Assembly: GCF_014076415.1 (NCBI RefSeq)
Contig: NZ_CP043568.1
Coordinates: 5,084,001 to 5,148,000 of the forward strand
From: Comamonas testosteroni
GTDB lineage: Bacteria; Pseudomonadota; Gammaproteobacteria; Burkholderiales; Burkholderiaceae_C
Reading direction: 5' to 3'
DNA: 64,000 bases
Shown: piece by piece, positions 8,501 through 19,667 of the stretch
Layout of the letters: the number at the start of each line of letters is the position of its first letter
How positions within the stretch are numbered: the first letter of the stretch is position 1
Position numbers and translations under genes: made by a program
Notes under the pieces: generated by a model
Database searches by the model: none
What the model was told of the DNA's origin: nothing
The model's input: only the letters and a program-made list of their open reading frames with translations

Positions 8501-8572
8501 TTTACGCAGACAAGAATGCTCAACAGGCCTGCCTGCCGACAAAACACCAAGCCAGATCCGAATTTGCGCAAA
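8501..8572 (-). repeat. 72-nt structured repeat element, copy 3
   Basis: Read on the minus strand, this begins TTTGCGCAAATTCGGATC and ends CTTGTCTGCGTAAA. The ends pair through eight positions with one G-U wobble. It is homologous to the elements at 10436-10511 and 34423-34498. It lies 7 nt downstream of the modE stop codon on the same strand. Confidence 0.7.
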
Positions 8573-8579
8573 TCGTGTT

Positions 8580-10344
<1,765 letters not shown>

Positions 10345-10385
10345 CGCTTGACCGGCAAGTCCTGGCGCTCAAACCAGTCCGCTCT

Positions 10386-10433
10386 ACCCTTGGCGCTGCT
10401 CGGCTAAGCTGGGCGCTCCAAGGGTCTTTTTTT
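10386..10433 (+). terminator. Intrinsic terminator between modA and modB
   Basis: ACCCTTGG (10386-10393) pairs with CCAAGGGT (10418-10425), followed by a run of seven T after one C. It has a large loop with further internal pairing. Within an ABC operon this would lower modB-modC expression relative to modA. Confidence 0.75.
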
Positions 10434-10435
10434 AC

Positions 10436-10511
10436 GACTTGCGCAAATTCGGATCGGACAGGGTGCTTTGCCGATAGAAATGTCCGTTGTGCATGCTTGT
10501 TTGCGCAAGTC
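10436..10511 (+). repeat. 72-nt structured repeat element, copy 1 (modB leader)
   Basis: Twelve-bp perfect inverted arms GACTTGCGCAAA (10436-10447) and TTTGCGCAAGTC (10500-10511) enclose conserved TTCGGATC, a second helix CGGACA/TGTCCG and ATAGAAATG. The element ends 14 nt before the modB ATG and starts just after the modA terminator. Homologues lie at 8501-8572 and 34423-34498. Confidence 0.8.
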
Positions 10512-10525
10512 CTGTTTTTGATTCC

Positions 10526-11206
10526 ATGCAACTGAATGTCGAAGACTACGCAGCCATCTGGCTCACGCTCAAGCTCGCGGGCGTGACTACCGTGCTGCTC
10601 ATGCTGCTGTGCACGCCGCTGGCCTGGTGGCTGGCCCATACCCGTTCGCGCTGGCGCGGCCCGATCGGTGCCGTGGTGGCACTGCCGCTGGTGCTGCCGC
10701 CCACCGTCATCGGCTTTTATCTGCTGGTCACCATGGGCCCCAATGGCCCCATCGGCAAGCTCACGCAGGCCATGGGTCTGGGCAATCTGCCGTTCACCTT
10801 TGCCGGTCTGGTAGTGGGCTCGCTGATCTACTCGATGCCGTTTACCGTGCAGCCGCTGCAGCGCGCCTTCGAGGCACTGGGCTCGCGCCCCATGGAGGCT
10901 GCGGCCAGCCTCGGCGCCAGTCCGCTGGACCGCTTTCTGACCGTGGCCCTGCCGCTGGCGCGCCCCGGCTTCATCACCGCTGCCGTGCTGACCTTTGCCC
11001 ACACCGTGGGCGAATTCGGCGTGGTGCTGATGCTGGGCGGCAATATCCCCGGCGTGACACGCGTGGTCTCGGTACAGATTTACGACCATGTGGAAGCCAT
11101 GGAGTACGGCCACGCCCATATGCTGGCGGCCGGCATGGTGGTGTTCTCCTTCATCGTGCTGCTGGCTTTGAACTGGCTGCAACCCAAAGCGGAGCGCCGC
11201 GCATGA
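10526..11206 (+). CDS. modB: Molybdate ABC transporter permease ModB
   Basis: 226-aa inner-membrane permease with five to six hydrophobic helices. The ABC-docking EAA loop is [22 protein letters not shown], with the conserved Gly and [17 protein letters not shown] is the ModB-typical segment. The ATG at 10526 is used; the in-frame ATG at 10487 lies inside the 72-nt repeat and gives a non-family extension. The stop codon overlaps the modC start (ATGA). Confidence 0.92.
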   Translation: MQLNVEDYAAIWLTLKLAGVTTVLLMLLCTPLAWWLAHTRSRWRGPIGAVVALPLVLPPTVIGFYLLVTMGPNGPIGKLTQAMGLGNLPFTFAGLVVGSLIYSMPFTVQPLQRAFEALGSRPMEAAASLGASPLDRFLTVALPLARPGFITAAVLTFAHTVGEFGVVLMLGGNIPGVTRVVSVQIYDHVEAMEYGHAHMLAAGMVVFSFIVLLALNWLQPKAERRA

Positions 11207-12288
11207 CAGCCACCAGTTTCATCACCGCGCAGCTCAGGCTGAGCCGGCCCGACTTTGCACTCGATGTGGATCTGCAGCTACCCGGCCAGGGGGTCACGGC
11301 CCTGTTCGGGCCTTCGGGCTGCGGCAAGACCAGCTGTCTGCGCAGCCTCGCCGGGCTTGAGCGGGCGCAAGGTCGCGTCACCGTCAACCAGACCGTATGG
11401 CAGGACGACGCCAGCCGGCAATGGCTTCCCACGCACCAGCGCGCACTCGGCTATGTGTTCCAGGAAGCCAGCCTGTTTGCGCATCTGTCGGTGCAGCGCA
11501 ATATCGATTACGGTCTCAGGCGCACGCCGCAGGAACGCCGCAAGGTCTCCAAGGAGCGGGCCGTTGAGCTGCTGGGCATCGCCCATCTGATGGATCGCAT
11601 GCCCGCCACGCTGTCGGGCGGCGAACGCCAGCGCGTGGCGATTGCAAGAGCGCTGGCCACCAGCCCCGAAGTGCTGCTCATGGACGAGCCCCTGGCCGCG
11701 CTCGACGCCCAGCGCAAGGCCGAAGTCCTGCCCTATCTGGAGCAGCTGCAGCGGCATCTGCGGATTCCCGTGATCTATGTCAGCCACTCCATGGACGAGG
11801 TTGCGCGCCTGGCCCAGCATATGGTGTTGCTTGGTGCGGGCAAGGTGCTGGCGCAGGGCTCCGTCCCCGAGTTGCTATCCAGCCTCGATCTGCCGCTGGC
11901 CCATGGCGACGTGGCCTCCAGCGTGGTCCATGCCACGGTGCATGACCATGATGCTACCGACCATCTGAGCACGCTGATCTTTGACGGAGGCCGGCTCCAG
12001 CTCGTCATGGCCCGTCCGCGCGAATTGGGCAGCCAGGTACCGCTGCGCGTGCAGGCGCGCGATGTCAGCCTGAGTCTGCTCAGGCCCGAGGGCAGCAGCA
12101 TTCTCAACATCCTGCCGGTGCAGGTGCTGGGCCTGCGCGAGGATGGGCCGGGGCAGGTCATGGTTTCGCTGCAGGCGGGCGACACCCGGCTGCTGGCCAG
12201 AATCACCCAGCACTCGGCCAAGGCCTTGCAGCTGAAGACCGGCATGCCGGTGTATGCACAGATCAAGGGAATGGCGCTGCTGGACTGA
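11203..12288 (+). CDS. modC: Molybdate ABC transporter ATPase ModC
   Basis: 361-aa cytoplasmic ATPase of the molybdate importer. Walker A is GPSGCGKTS, the signature is [15 protein letters not shown], Walker B is [12 protein letters not shown], and the switch histidine lies in [11 protein letters not shown]. The C-terminal 65 or so residues form a TOBE/Mop domain ([16 protein letters not shown]...), which may sense molybdate. The start overlaps the modB stop by 4 nt, indicating translational coupling. Confidence 0.95.
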   Translation: MTATSFITAQLRLSRPDFALDVDLQLPGQGVTALFGPSGCGKTSCLRSLAGLERAQGRVTVNQTVWQDDASRQWLPTHQRALGYVFQEASLFAHLSVQRNIDYGLRRTPQERRKVSKERAVELLGIAHLMDRMPATLSGGERQRVAIARALATSPEVLLMDEPLAALDAQRKAEVLPYLEQLQRHLRIPVIYVSHSMDEVARLAQHMVLLGAGKVLAQGSVPELLSSLDLPLAHGDVASSVVHATVHDHDATDHLSTLIFDGGRLQLVMARPRELGSQVPLRVQARDVSLSLLRPEGSSILNILPVQVLGLREDGPGQVMVSLQAGDTRLLARITQHSAKALQLKTGMPVYAQIKGMALLD

Positions 12289-12345
12289 GCGCAGCGCATC
12301 CGCCCCTTGCCGGCAAGGAATGCGCCTGCTGACTATCATCAGCCC

Positions 12346-13209
12346 ATGACCGAGTCCGCCTGCCCCATCCCTGCCCAGCCGATAGCACCGCTGCACACCC
12401 ATGCCGTGAGCTTCTTCCACGCCGGGCAGCAGGAGCGGCAGGAGCGCGTGCTGGCGGCCGAGGTGCCGATCGCGCTGGTCTTCAACGGCATCTCGCATGC
12501 GGTGATGATGGGTTCGCCCACCGATGTGGAAGACTTTGCCCTCGGCTTTGCGCTGACCGAGGGCATTCTGGACAGCGTTGCCGATTGCTACGGCATCGAA
12601 GCCCGCCCCGTGTCTGCCGCGGCAGCCGGCCTGCCCGAAGGCATGGACGGCATGGAAGTGCAGCTCGACATCGCCTCGCGCTGCTTTGCGCGGCTCAAGG
12701 ACAAACGCCGCAGCATGACGGGCCGCACGGGTTGTGGCGTCTGTGGAGTCGAGAGCTTTGCGGCGCTGGACCTGTCGTTTGACGCCCTGCCGCCCCAGGA
12801 CTGGCTGGAGCGGGTCGACGCAGCCACCGTGCTCAAGGCGATTGACGCCCTGCCGCCACACCAGATTCTGAATGCCGAGGCCGGCGCCATCCATGCCGCA
12901 GGCTGGGCCACGCTGGCGGGCGACATCACGGACGTGCTCGAGGACGTGGGCCGCCACAATGCGCTGGACAAGCTGGTCGGCCGGCTGGCGCGCACGGGCC
13001 GCCTCGGCGAACCCGGCTTTGTACTGCTGTCCAGCCGCGGCAGCCATGAACTGGTGCGCAAATGCGCCAAGGTCGGCATCGCGGCGCTGGCCACGATTTC
13101 CGCGCCCACCTCCATGGGCGTGCGCATGGCGGAGCTGACGGGCCTGCGCTTCTGGGGGCTGTGCCGCCCGCCCCGGGCGGTTCTCTATGCCGCCGGCGGC
13201 AAAGCCTGA
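12346..13209 (+). CDS. fdhD: Formate dehydrogenase sulfur-carrier protein FdhD
   Basis: 287-aa FdhD, which passes sulfur from IscS to the bis-MGD cofactor of formate dehydrogenases. The catalytic CGVCG motif lies in GRTGCGVCGVESF. Later family segments are HAAGWA, EDVGRHNALDKLVG, LLSSRGSHELVRKC and ISAPTSMGVRMAE. The ATG at 12346 is chosen; a TTG at 12307 would also be in frame. It follows modC by 57 nt, coupling Mo uptake with maturation of a Mo/W enzyme, although no formate dehydrogenase gene is in the window. Confidence 0.93.
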   Translation: MTESACPIPAQPIAPLHTHAVSFFHAGQQERQERVLAAEVPIALVFNGISHAVMMGSPTDVEDFALGFALTEGILDSVADCYGIEARPVSAAAAGLPEGMDGMEVQLDIASRCFARLKDKRRSMTGRTGCGVCGVESFAALDLSFDALPPQDWLERVDAATVLKAIDALPPHQILNAEAGAIHAAGWATLAGDITDVLEDVGRHNALDKLVGRLARTGRLGEPGFVLLSSRGSHELVRKCAKVGIAALATISAPTSMGVRMAELTGLRFWGLCRPPRAVLYAAGGKA

Positions 13210-13305
13210 GCAAGCCCTGCTGCCAAGCGCCAGCCTCTAGAATCACGGCATTGCGGCCATGACTCCAGCTCTGACCGCCCCACGATCAGCCCCTGGATAT
13301 ACACC

Positions 13306-13710
13306 ATGAACCGCTGCACCACCACCCGCTTCAGCCGTCGCCTTTGGGGCTGCGCCCTGCTGGCTGCCGCCGCCAGCGCCAGCCTGCCGACCCTGGCCCA
13401 GGGCCTGGCATCGGACGACACACGCAACTTTCCGCCCACGGCGCAGTTCGGCGAGCTGACGGTCACCAATTTCCCCGAAGTGGCCATCAACGGCACGGCC
13501 ATTCGCACGACGCCGGGCTTTCGCCTGTTCAGCCGCGAACGCAGCCTGGTCTTTGCCAGCAACTATGCAGGCCAGAAGCTGCTGGTGGGCTATGTGATCG
13601 AGCCGCAGACCCAGGGCCTGCACACGGCCTGGATCCTGACCCCTGCCGAAATCGAGAAATACAAGCCGATCCAGCCGCGCACCCTGCTGCAGCGCGTTTT
13701 CGGCAGCTGA
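13306..13710 (+). CDS. Small exported protein of unknown function
   Basis: 134 aa. A signal peptide is evident (RRLWGCALLAAAASASLPTLAQG). The mature part of about 100 aa (FPPTAQFGELTVTNFPEVAINGTAIRTTPGFRLFSRERSLVFA...) has alternating hydrophobic residues that suggest beta structure. No cysteine remains in the mature protein. I do not recognise a family beyond a conserved betaproteobacterial periplasmic protein. It lies just upstream of miaB and may be independent of it. Confidence 0.75.
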   Translation: MNRCTTTRFSRRLWGCALLAAAASASLPTLAQGLASDDTRNFPPTAQFGELTVTNFPEVAINGTAIRTTPGFRLFSRERSLVFASNYAGQKLLVGYVIEPQTQGLHTAWILTPAEIEKYKPIQPRTLLQRVFGS

Positions 13711-13881
13711 GTCCGGCCAACGCCGGCCGCTATTGATTTCAAAGCTGCTTGCGCCTTTTCTGCAAGCATTTCGAATCATTTACCTGTTCAAACCCAGTGA
13801 TGGCGAGCGCCAGCCGCTATGACTTCGCGCTTGCAGACTCTGCAAGCCCCGCACCCGACAACACCTGACAAGAGCGCCCTC

Positions 13882-15210
13882 ATGAGCAAGAAAGTCTTTA
13901 TCAAAACCTTTGGCTGCCAGATGAACGAGTACGACTCGGACAAGATGGCCGATGTACTGGGCGCGGCCCAGGGTTACGAGCCCACGCAGAACGTGGACGA
14001 GGCCGATCTGATCCTGTTCAACACCTGCTCGGTGCGTGAGAAGGCACAGGAAAAAGTATTCAGCGATCTGGGCCGCATCCGCCACCTCAAGGAAAAAGGC
14101 GTGCTGATCGGCGTGGGCGGCTGCGTGGCCAGCCAGGAGGGTGCCGAGATCATCAAGCGCGCTCCGTTTGTGGATGTGGTCTTCGGTCCCCAGACCCTGC
14201 ACCGCCTGCCCGAGCTGCTCAATCAGCGTGCGGCCAAGGCCAAGCCCCAGGTCGATATCTCCTTCCCCGAAATCGAGAAGTTCGACCACCTGCCACCGGC
14301 ACGCGTGGAAGGCGCTTCGGCCTTCGTCTCCATCATGGAGGGCTGCTCCAAATATTGCAGCTACTGCGTCGTGCCCTATACGCGCGGCGAGGAAGTCAGC
14401 CGCCCGTTCGAGGACGTGCTGGTGGAAGTTGCGGGCCTGGCCGAGCAGGGAGTGAAGGAAATCACGCTGCTGGGCCAGAACGTCAACGCCTACCTGGGCA
14501 AGATGGGCGACAGCAGCGAGATGGCCGACTTCGCGCTGCTGCTGGAATATGTGGCCGAGATTCCCGGCATCGAGCGCATCCGCTACACCACCAGCCATCC
14601 CAACGAGTTCACACCGCGCCTGATCGAGGCCTACGCCAAGATTCCGCAGCTGGTCAGCCACCTGCACCTGCCCGTGCAACATGGCAGCGACAAGATCCTC
14701 ATGGCCATGAAGCGCGGCTACACGGCCATGGAATACAAGAGCACCATCCGCAAGCTGCGCGCCATCCGCCCCGATCTGGCCATGAGCAGCGACTTCATCG
14801 TGGGCTTCCCCGGCGAGACCGAGGAAGACTTCCAGAAGATGATGAAGCTCATCCACGACGTGCGCTTCGACAACTCGTTCAGCTTCATCTTCAGCCCCCG
14901 CCCCGGCACGCCTGCGGCCAATCTGCACGACGACACGCCCCACGAAGTCAAGCTGCGCCGCCTGCAGGAGCTGCAAGCCGTGATCAACACCAACATCAAG
15001 GAGATCAGCGAAGAGCGTGTCGGCACGGTGCAACGCCTGCTGGTCGAAGGCGTGAGCAAGCGCGACGGCAGCGAGCTGATGGGTCGCACCTATTGCAACC
15101 GCGTGGTCAACTTCCCCGGCAACGAGCGCTTGATCGGCCAGATGGTGGATGTGAAGATTACCGAAGCCAAGGCTTACACCTTGCGCGGCGAAGTACTGGT
15201 CAAGGATTGA
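13882..15210 (+). CDS. miaB: tRNA-2-methylthio-N6-dimethylallyladenosine synthase MiaB
   Basis: 442-aa radical-SAM methylthiotransferase that adds the 2-methylthio group to i6A37 of tRNAs reading UNN codons. The N-terminal UPF0004 domain shows its three cluster cysteines in [21 protein letters not shown] and GGCVASQEG. The radical SAM motif CxxxCxxC is CSKYCSYC, and a C-terminal TRAM domain follows. The ATG at 13882 gives the usual N-terminus [15 protein letters not shown]; the 21-residue upstream extension is not family-like. Confidence 0.96.
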   Translation: MSKKVFIKTFGCQMNEYDSDKMADVLGAAQGYEPTQNVDEADLILFNTCSVREKAQEKVFSDLGRIRHLKEKGVLIGVGGCVASQEGAEIIKRAPFVDVVFGPQTLHRLPELLNQRAAKAKPQVDISFPEIEKFDHLPPARVEGASAFVSIMEGCSKYCSYCVVPYTRGEEVSRPFEDVLVEVAGLAEQGVKEITLLGQNVNAYLGKMGDSSEMADFALLLEYVAEIPGIERIRYTTSHPNEFTPRLIEAYAKIPQLVSHLHLPVQHGSDKILMAMKRGYTAMEYKSTIRKLRAIRPDLAMSSDFIVGFPGETEEDFQKMMKLIHDVRFDNSFSFIFSPRPGTPAANLHDDTPHEVKLRRLQELQAVINTNIKEISEERVGTVQRLLVEGVSKRDGSELMGRTYCNRVVNFPGNERLIGQMVDVKITEAKAYTLRGEVLVKD

Positions 15211-15239
15211 CAGCCCGACAGTCCCTGGCCTCATCCACC

Positions 15240-15275
15240 AAAAGCCTGCCGGCAATGCCAAGGCAGGCTTTTTTC
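15240..15275 (+). terminator. miaB terminator
   Basis: Eleven-base arm AAAAGCCTGCC (15240-15250) pairs with GGCAGGCTTTT (15262 on), followed by further T. Confidence 0.8.
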
Positions 15276-15398
15276 ATGACTGGTTATAAATTCTGTAACA
15301 AATGGTGATGCCTTGCCGGATGGCACACGCCTCTTCAATCCGCCGCTAGGATGGTGGTCTATTGGGGCCAAGCTGCCTCGGATTGAACTCTGGACACC

Positions 15399-17711
15399 AT
15401 GAACCAAACTGCCGCACTGCAGGGCGATTCCATCTACGCCCTGCTGGACCAAGCCCATGAGCTACTGAACGACTACAACGACGACAAGCCCGGCAGCATC
15501 AGCCGTCAGGACCGCATCGCCGCGGCGGTGGAATTGATGGGGCAGCAGAACTTTGCCCCCGCCACCGTGCAGGAGCTCGAGCGCATTCACGACTTCTGGC
15601 TCTACCTCGATCAGCCCGAAGCGGCCAACAAGCTGCTGCAGCAGCATCGCGACACCGCCCTTGCCGCTGCCGACGAACTGAGCCCCGCAGAAGCTGCGCT
15701 GCGCCTGAGCCTCAGCGACATCCAGAGCCGCATGGGCTTTGACCAGTCCTCCGCGCAAGCCCTGCTGGGTGCAGCGGCACAGGCCATTGCCCGGCTGCCC
15801 GAGGATGTGGACAGCGACAACTACTGGCATGGCTGGCACTGGATGGCCTCTCAGCTCCAGGCCTGGGAAGCTGCGGCCACAGGCCTTGAGCTGCAACGCG
15901 CACAGGAGCGTCGCAACCCCGATCTGGCCGAAGATGCGGCCTATCTCGATGCCATCCTCTGCGTTCGCAAGGCGGAAATGGCCCAGAAAAGCGGCCACGC
16001 CAGCGAGGCCGCCAGCCTGGTGCAGAACGCCATCAATCTCCTGCGCGATGCCGCGCCCGACCAGCAGGTGGACTTTGACCGCTGGATGACGCTGGCCGAC
16101 CATGTGCTGCCGCTGGCCCCGCAAAGCCTGCCAGCCCTGCTCATGGCCTGTGAGCAACAGCTCGCCCGTCTGGAGAACCCGCCACCATCGCAGGCCGTCA
16201 AGGCGCATCGCCAGGTCAAGATCGTGCGGCTGCAGGCCCAGGCCTGCGCTCAGGCCGGTCAGCTGGAGGCGGCGCTGCAGCTGGCCCCTCAGGGACACTT
16301 CGGACTGACGGATGACTCGGGCGATCCCTTCACCGCCTCCTGGCTGGGCTGGCTGGAGCAGACCGGGCGCCTGAAGCAAGCCGCCGATCTGGCGCTTCAG
16401 AGCGTGCTCCACGCTCGTCCCGTCTCGGCCGTAGCCGCCTTCGAGCTGGCCAAGAGACAGTTCAGCAACGACCCGGAAAACGCCATCACCTGGGCCCTGG
16501 TTCTGGCCATTGGCCAGACCGACGAGGACATGCGCCAGCTGCTCGCGCAGGAAGAGAGGCCCCTGCACCCGGCGGATTTCTATCTGAACATGGTGCGCGC
16601 AGCCCAGCCGGCGCATCCGGTGCTGGCCTTGCTCGACGGCCTGCGTCTGGCACGCAAGCGCCAGATGGAGCAGGCTCTGCCGCTGCTGGAAATTGGCGTG
16701 GGCCAGCACCCCGAGATGGCCGACAGCGACAAGCTGCCCGCGCTCTGGGCTGCCCGCTTTGCCGCGTTACCGCTGGAAGAAGCGCTGGCTCGGCCTTTTC
16801 CTCAGGGCCATGGCGCGCACTGGTGCTACGCCGCCGGCGTGGTCCTTGACGATGCAGACGATCTGGCACCGCTGATGGGTGGCAAGAAGAAAGTGCCTGC
16901 GCAGGAGGTGCGCGAGCCTCTGGTCGTGCGCTACTACGAGGAAGGTCTCGCCCGCTTCGAGCATTTCTGGGCGACTGGCCAGGGCCGCTTCAAGGATGGC
17001 GACCTGCATGTGTACTCCATGCTCTGCAACAACCTGGCCATCAAGTACCGCTTCATGGACCGCTACGACGAGGCCGCCGACCTGCACCACAAGGGACTGG
17101 GCAGCAGCCCGTTCGCCGAGCATCACAACGGCCTGCTGTGGTGCGCCGTGGGCAAGGACGACGATGCGCAGACCGTGGTCGAGGCCGAGCGCCTGTGGCA
17201 TTTCGCCCAGGAGCATGGCTACAGCCGCCATGAGCCCACGCGTTATTTCTCCACCGTCGCCCTGTCGCTCTACAAGCTCAACCGCGATGACGAAATCAGC
17301 ATCTGGATGGAGCGTCTGGACCAATGGTTCCACGACCTGGATGAGGACGAGCAGCGCGACGTGCGCCGCAACTACCTGGCGTCCTTGATGTCCATGCTGG
17401 ACTTTTTCTCCAGCACACGCCCCGAGCTGGTGCTGCCGCGCCTGCGCATGCATCAGCAAGAAGTCATTGCGCTGCAGGACTGCTATCCGCTGCGCCGCCT
17501 GGCCTGTGCGCTGGAAGCCTACCCCGAGCTGCTGGAAGAATCCGTGGCACTGCACAAGCAGGCCAACAGCTATCTGGACAAGGATGACGACGAGGATGAG
17601 CGGCGCATGTCGCTGTCCGGCATAGAGCGCGCCGAGCGCAAGCTGGCCGAGCGCGACGCCCAGGCCGGCGCTGCAGCATCGGGTCGCAAACCATGGTGGA
17701 AATTCTGGTGA
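15399..17711 (+). CDS. Large helical (TPR-like) protein of unknown function
   Basis: 770 aa, cytoplasmic by lack of signal or membrane segments. It is rich in Ala, Leu, Glu and Gln and made of short amphipathic helices in pairs, e.g. PEAANKLLQQHRDTALAAADELSPAEAALRLSLSDIQ and GQLEAALQLAPQGHFGL, an alpha-solenoid or tetratricopeptide appearance. A segment near residues 540-600 (NNLAIKYRFMDRYDEAADLHHKGL) looks like a canonical TPR helix pair. No catalytic motif is seen. It heads an operon: its end overlaps the PcfJ-like gene, so the products probably act together, with this one as scaffold. Function unknown. Confidence 0.8.
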   Translation: MNQTAALQGDSIYALLDQAHELLNDYNDDKPGSISRQDRIAAAVELMGQQNFAPATVQELERIHDFWLYLDQPEAANKLLQQHRDTALAAADELSPAEAALRLSLSDIQSRMGFDQSSAQALLGAAAQAIARLPEDVDSDNYWHGWHWMASQLQAWEAAATGLELQRAQERRNPDLAEDAAYLDAILCVRKAEMAQKSGHASEAASLVQNAINLLRDAAPDQQVDFDRWMTLADHVLPLAPQSLPALLMACEQQLARLENPPPSQAVKAHRQVKIVRLQAQACAQAGQLEAALQLAPQGHFGLTDDSGDPFTASWLGWLEQTGRLKQAADLALQSVLHARPVSAVAAFELAKRQFSNDPENAITWALVLAIGQTDEDMRQLLAQEERPLHPADFYLNMVRAAQPAHPVLALLDGLRLARKRQMEQALPLLEIGVGQHPEMADSDKLPALWAARFAALPLEEALARPFPQGHGAHWCYAAGVVLDDADDLAPLMGGKKKVPAQEVREPLVVRYYEEGLARFEHFWATGQGRFKDGDLHVYSMLCNNLAIKYRFMDRYDEAADLHHKGLGSSPFAEHHNGLLWCAVGKDDDAQTVVEAERLWHFAQEHGYSRHEPTRYFSTVALSLYKLNRDDEISIWMERLDQWFHDLDEDEQRDVRRNYLASLMSMLDFFSSTRPELVLPRLRMHQQEVIALQDCYPLRRLACALEAYPELLEESVALHKQANSYLDKDDDEDERRMSLSGIERAERKLAERDAQAGAAASGRKPWWKFW

Positions 17712-18895
17712 ATCAGGTCGTCGAAAAAGCCGCTGCCGCCAGTGCCTACAAGGCACGCGATGTCGTCAACGCCCCGGCCATCAAGCAGCGCATCAAGGAG
17801 CGCAGCGCAGAGCGCGGCGACGCAGCCGACGTCGCGGCCTGGCTGGGCAACCATTTCTACCGCCATGTGGTGGGCAATCTGCAGGCCGACGAGCCTGCCG
17901 TGCTGCGCATTGCCGACGCCCGGCAGTTGCAGGAGCTGGCGGGTCGGCAGGAGCCGCCAGCCTGGGCGCTGGAGCGGCTGGCGCGCAGGCAGGCCGGCTT
18001 CGAGCTGCCCGACCTCTGGTGGGTGCAGCCCGACAGCGCCGCCCTGCTCGCGCTTGAGACACGGCTGGTGGAATTTCTCTCCACCCGCAAGGGCACCTCT
18101 CTCGAAGGCAAGCTGCAGCGCGTGAACTGCCCACAGGCGCTGGCGCGCTGGACGCTGGAGCATCTGGCTTTCGAGAAAAAACAGAACAGCGGCCGGGTTG
18201 AGCATAGCCAGAGTGCCGTGCGCGGGCTGCTGCGTGGCCAGCACGGTACCTTTGTGGAGTTTGACGGCACAAGTGCGCAGATGCGCCAGGAAATGGCCTA
18301 TGAAAGCCAGATGATGGGCCACTGCGTGGGCCAGTTTGCCAACCGCAAGTCCTTCAGCGGCGGCTATGGAGAACATTACGCCGAGGGACTCGAATCGGGG
18401 CGCATGCGGCTGTTCAGCTACCGCACGGGCACGGCCCAGCCCCGCATCACCGTCAATGCCTATGTGCAAAAGGACGGCAAGCTTCAGATCGAGCAGATCA
18501 AGGGCAAGCAGAACCGACCGCCGATTGCACGCTATATGCCCGATGTGGTGACTCTGCTCAACCATCTGCCGCTCAACGACGAAGTCCCCGAAGACGCTCT
18601 GTCCATGGGCATTGTGCGCCGCCCACCCGAGCTGCTGCAGGCCCGCCCCGAGCTGGCGCCCTGGTGCTCGGTGCAGGAGCTGCAGACCGACGACGAGCAA
18701 CTGTGGCTGATGCAGCAGCACCCTGCCCTGCTGCCTCGGCTCAATCTGCAGTCACCACTGATGCAGTGGATGGTGGCGGCACGCAAGGATTCGCTGGACA
18801 GCGAAGTCATTGAACGCATGCCCAAATCCGCCGCACTGAAACAGAGCTTGCTGATGGCCAGAAAGCGCCCCGGTCGACCAGGAGTTCGCACATGA
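17693..18895 (+). CDS. PcfJ-like domain protein
   Basis: 400 aa. The central part (about residues 190-300) matches the pattern of PcfJ-like proteins: MAYESQMMGHCVGQFA, then a basic/aromatic segment with RLFSYRTGTAQPRITVNAYV, then IEQIKGKQNRPPIARY. PcfJ was named from an enterococcal conjugative plasmid and has no known biochemical role. The ATG at 17693 overlaps the upstream gene by 19 nt; a GTG at 17708 giving a 4-nt GTGA overlap is an equally plausible start. The 3' end overlaps the next gene by 4 nt, so all three are translationally coupled. Domain assignment is from pattern memory and should be confirmed by profile search. Confidence 0.72.
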   Translation: MVEILVNQVVEKAAAASAYKARDVVNAPAIKQRIKERSAERGDAADVAAWLGNHFYRHVVGNLQADEPAVLRIADARQLQELAGRQEPPAWALERLARRQAGFELPDLWWVQPDSAALLALETRLVEFLSTRKGTSLEGKLQRVNCPQALARWTLEHLAFEKKQNSGRVEHSQSAVRGLLRGQHGTFVEFDGTSAQMRQEMAYESQMMGHCVGQFANRKSFSGGYGEHYAEGLESGRMRLFSYRTGTAQPRITVNAYVQKDGKLQIEQIKGKQNRPPIARYMPDVVTLLNHLPLNDEVPEDALSMGIVRRPPELLQARPELAPWCSVQELQTDDEQLWLMQQHPALLPRLNLQSPLMQWMVAARKDSLDSEVIERMPKSAALKQSLLMARKRPGRPGVRT

Positions 18896-19605
18896 GCGGA
18901 TGGACGATCTTTGTGCTCATCGTGGCCCTGATCTACTGGGTGCTGCGCGGCGGCTTCAAGCGCCTCAAGGAGGCCAAGCAACGCGGCGACATCATCAGCT
19001 ACCAGGCGGGCAGTCCGGAGCGCAACTGGGCCCTGGCCCTGGCCCACCCCATGGCCTACCACGCCATGCAAGGTGGCTTTGCCAGCGATCTGCATGGCGC
19101 TGACGAAGCGCTGGCCAGGCAGCTGCGCCCCATGATCCTGCACCATCTTGGCCTGCGCACCGACCTCAGCGACGAACAGGTGCGCCAGCAACTGCCCGAT
19201 GCACTTCGCCAGCGCTGGTTCATGCTGGATCTGCAGCGCCTGCAGCGCAGCGACGACGTGCGCGCCGCGATGGCGTTTGCCTGCGCGCGCGTGACCTTTT
19301 TTGTGCGCAGCGCCAGGCTGCTGGAATGGACGGACGAAGCCCTGCATTGGGATATCCTTCAGCTCAACGCCCAGCGCGCCCAGCAATGCTTCGACAGCTG
19401 GCTTGCTTTCGGCCAGGCCTATGCACAGGGCCGCGCTCAATGGCTGGCACAAGGTCGCAGCGATGTGCTGGGCAAGGCCTTCACGTCCGAAGAAGTGGCG
19501 CAATGGGTGACGCAGGAGCAGCACCCCTGGCATGCGATGAGCTGGAATCTGCCGCTGACCGGCGATGAGGCAAAGCCCGCCTCCGAGCCTGCGGCACAAG
19601 TGTGA
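18892..19605 (+). CDS. DUF1266-like protein with N-terminal membrane anchor
   Basis: 237 aa. It starts with one hydrophobic segment (WTIFVLIVALIYWVLRG, residues 4-20), then a basic stretch, then a cytosolic helical domain. The pattern DLQRLQRSDDVRAAMAFACARVTFFVRSARLLEW followed by WDILQLNAQRAQQCFDSWLAFGQAYAQGRAQW resembles DUF1266, where a late W, D, helix and sW-efg--Y--G motif is conserved. The start overlaps the PcfJ-like stop (ATGA). A terminator follows, so this is the last gene of the trio. Function unknown. Confidence 0.72.
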   Translation: MSGWTIFVLIVALIYWVLRGGFKRLKEAKQRGDIISYQAGSPERNWALALAHPMAYHAMQGGFASDLHGADEALARQLRPMILHHLGLRTDLSDEQVRQQLPDALRQRWFMLDLQRLQRSDDVRAAMAFACARVTFFVRSARLLEWTDEALHWDILQLNAQRAQQCFDSWLAFGQAYAQGRAQWLAQGRSDVLGKAFTSEEVAQWVTQEQHPWHAMSWNLPLTGDEAKPASEPAAQV

Positions 19606-19623
19606 GACACCCGCAGAAACCGA

Positions 19624-19648
19624 GGGACTGCCAGGCAGTCCCTTTTTT
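19624..19648 (+). terminator. Terminator of the three-gene unknown operon
   Basis: GGGACTG...CAGTCCC (19624-19642) followed by six T. Confidence 0.85.
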
Positions 19649-19667
19649 ACATCCGCAGCGCAGGCGT

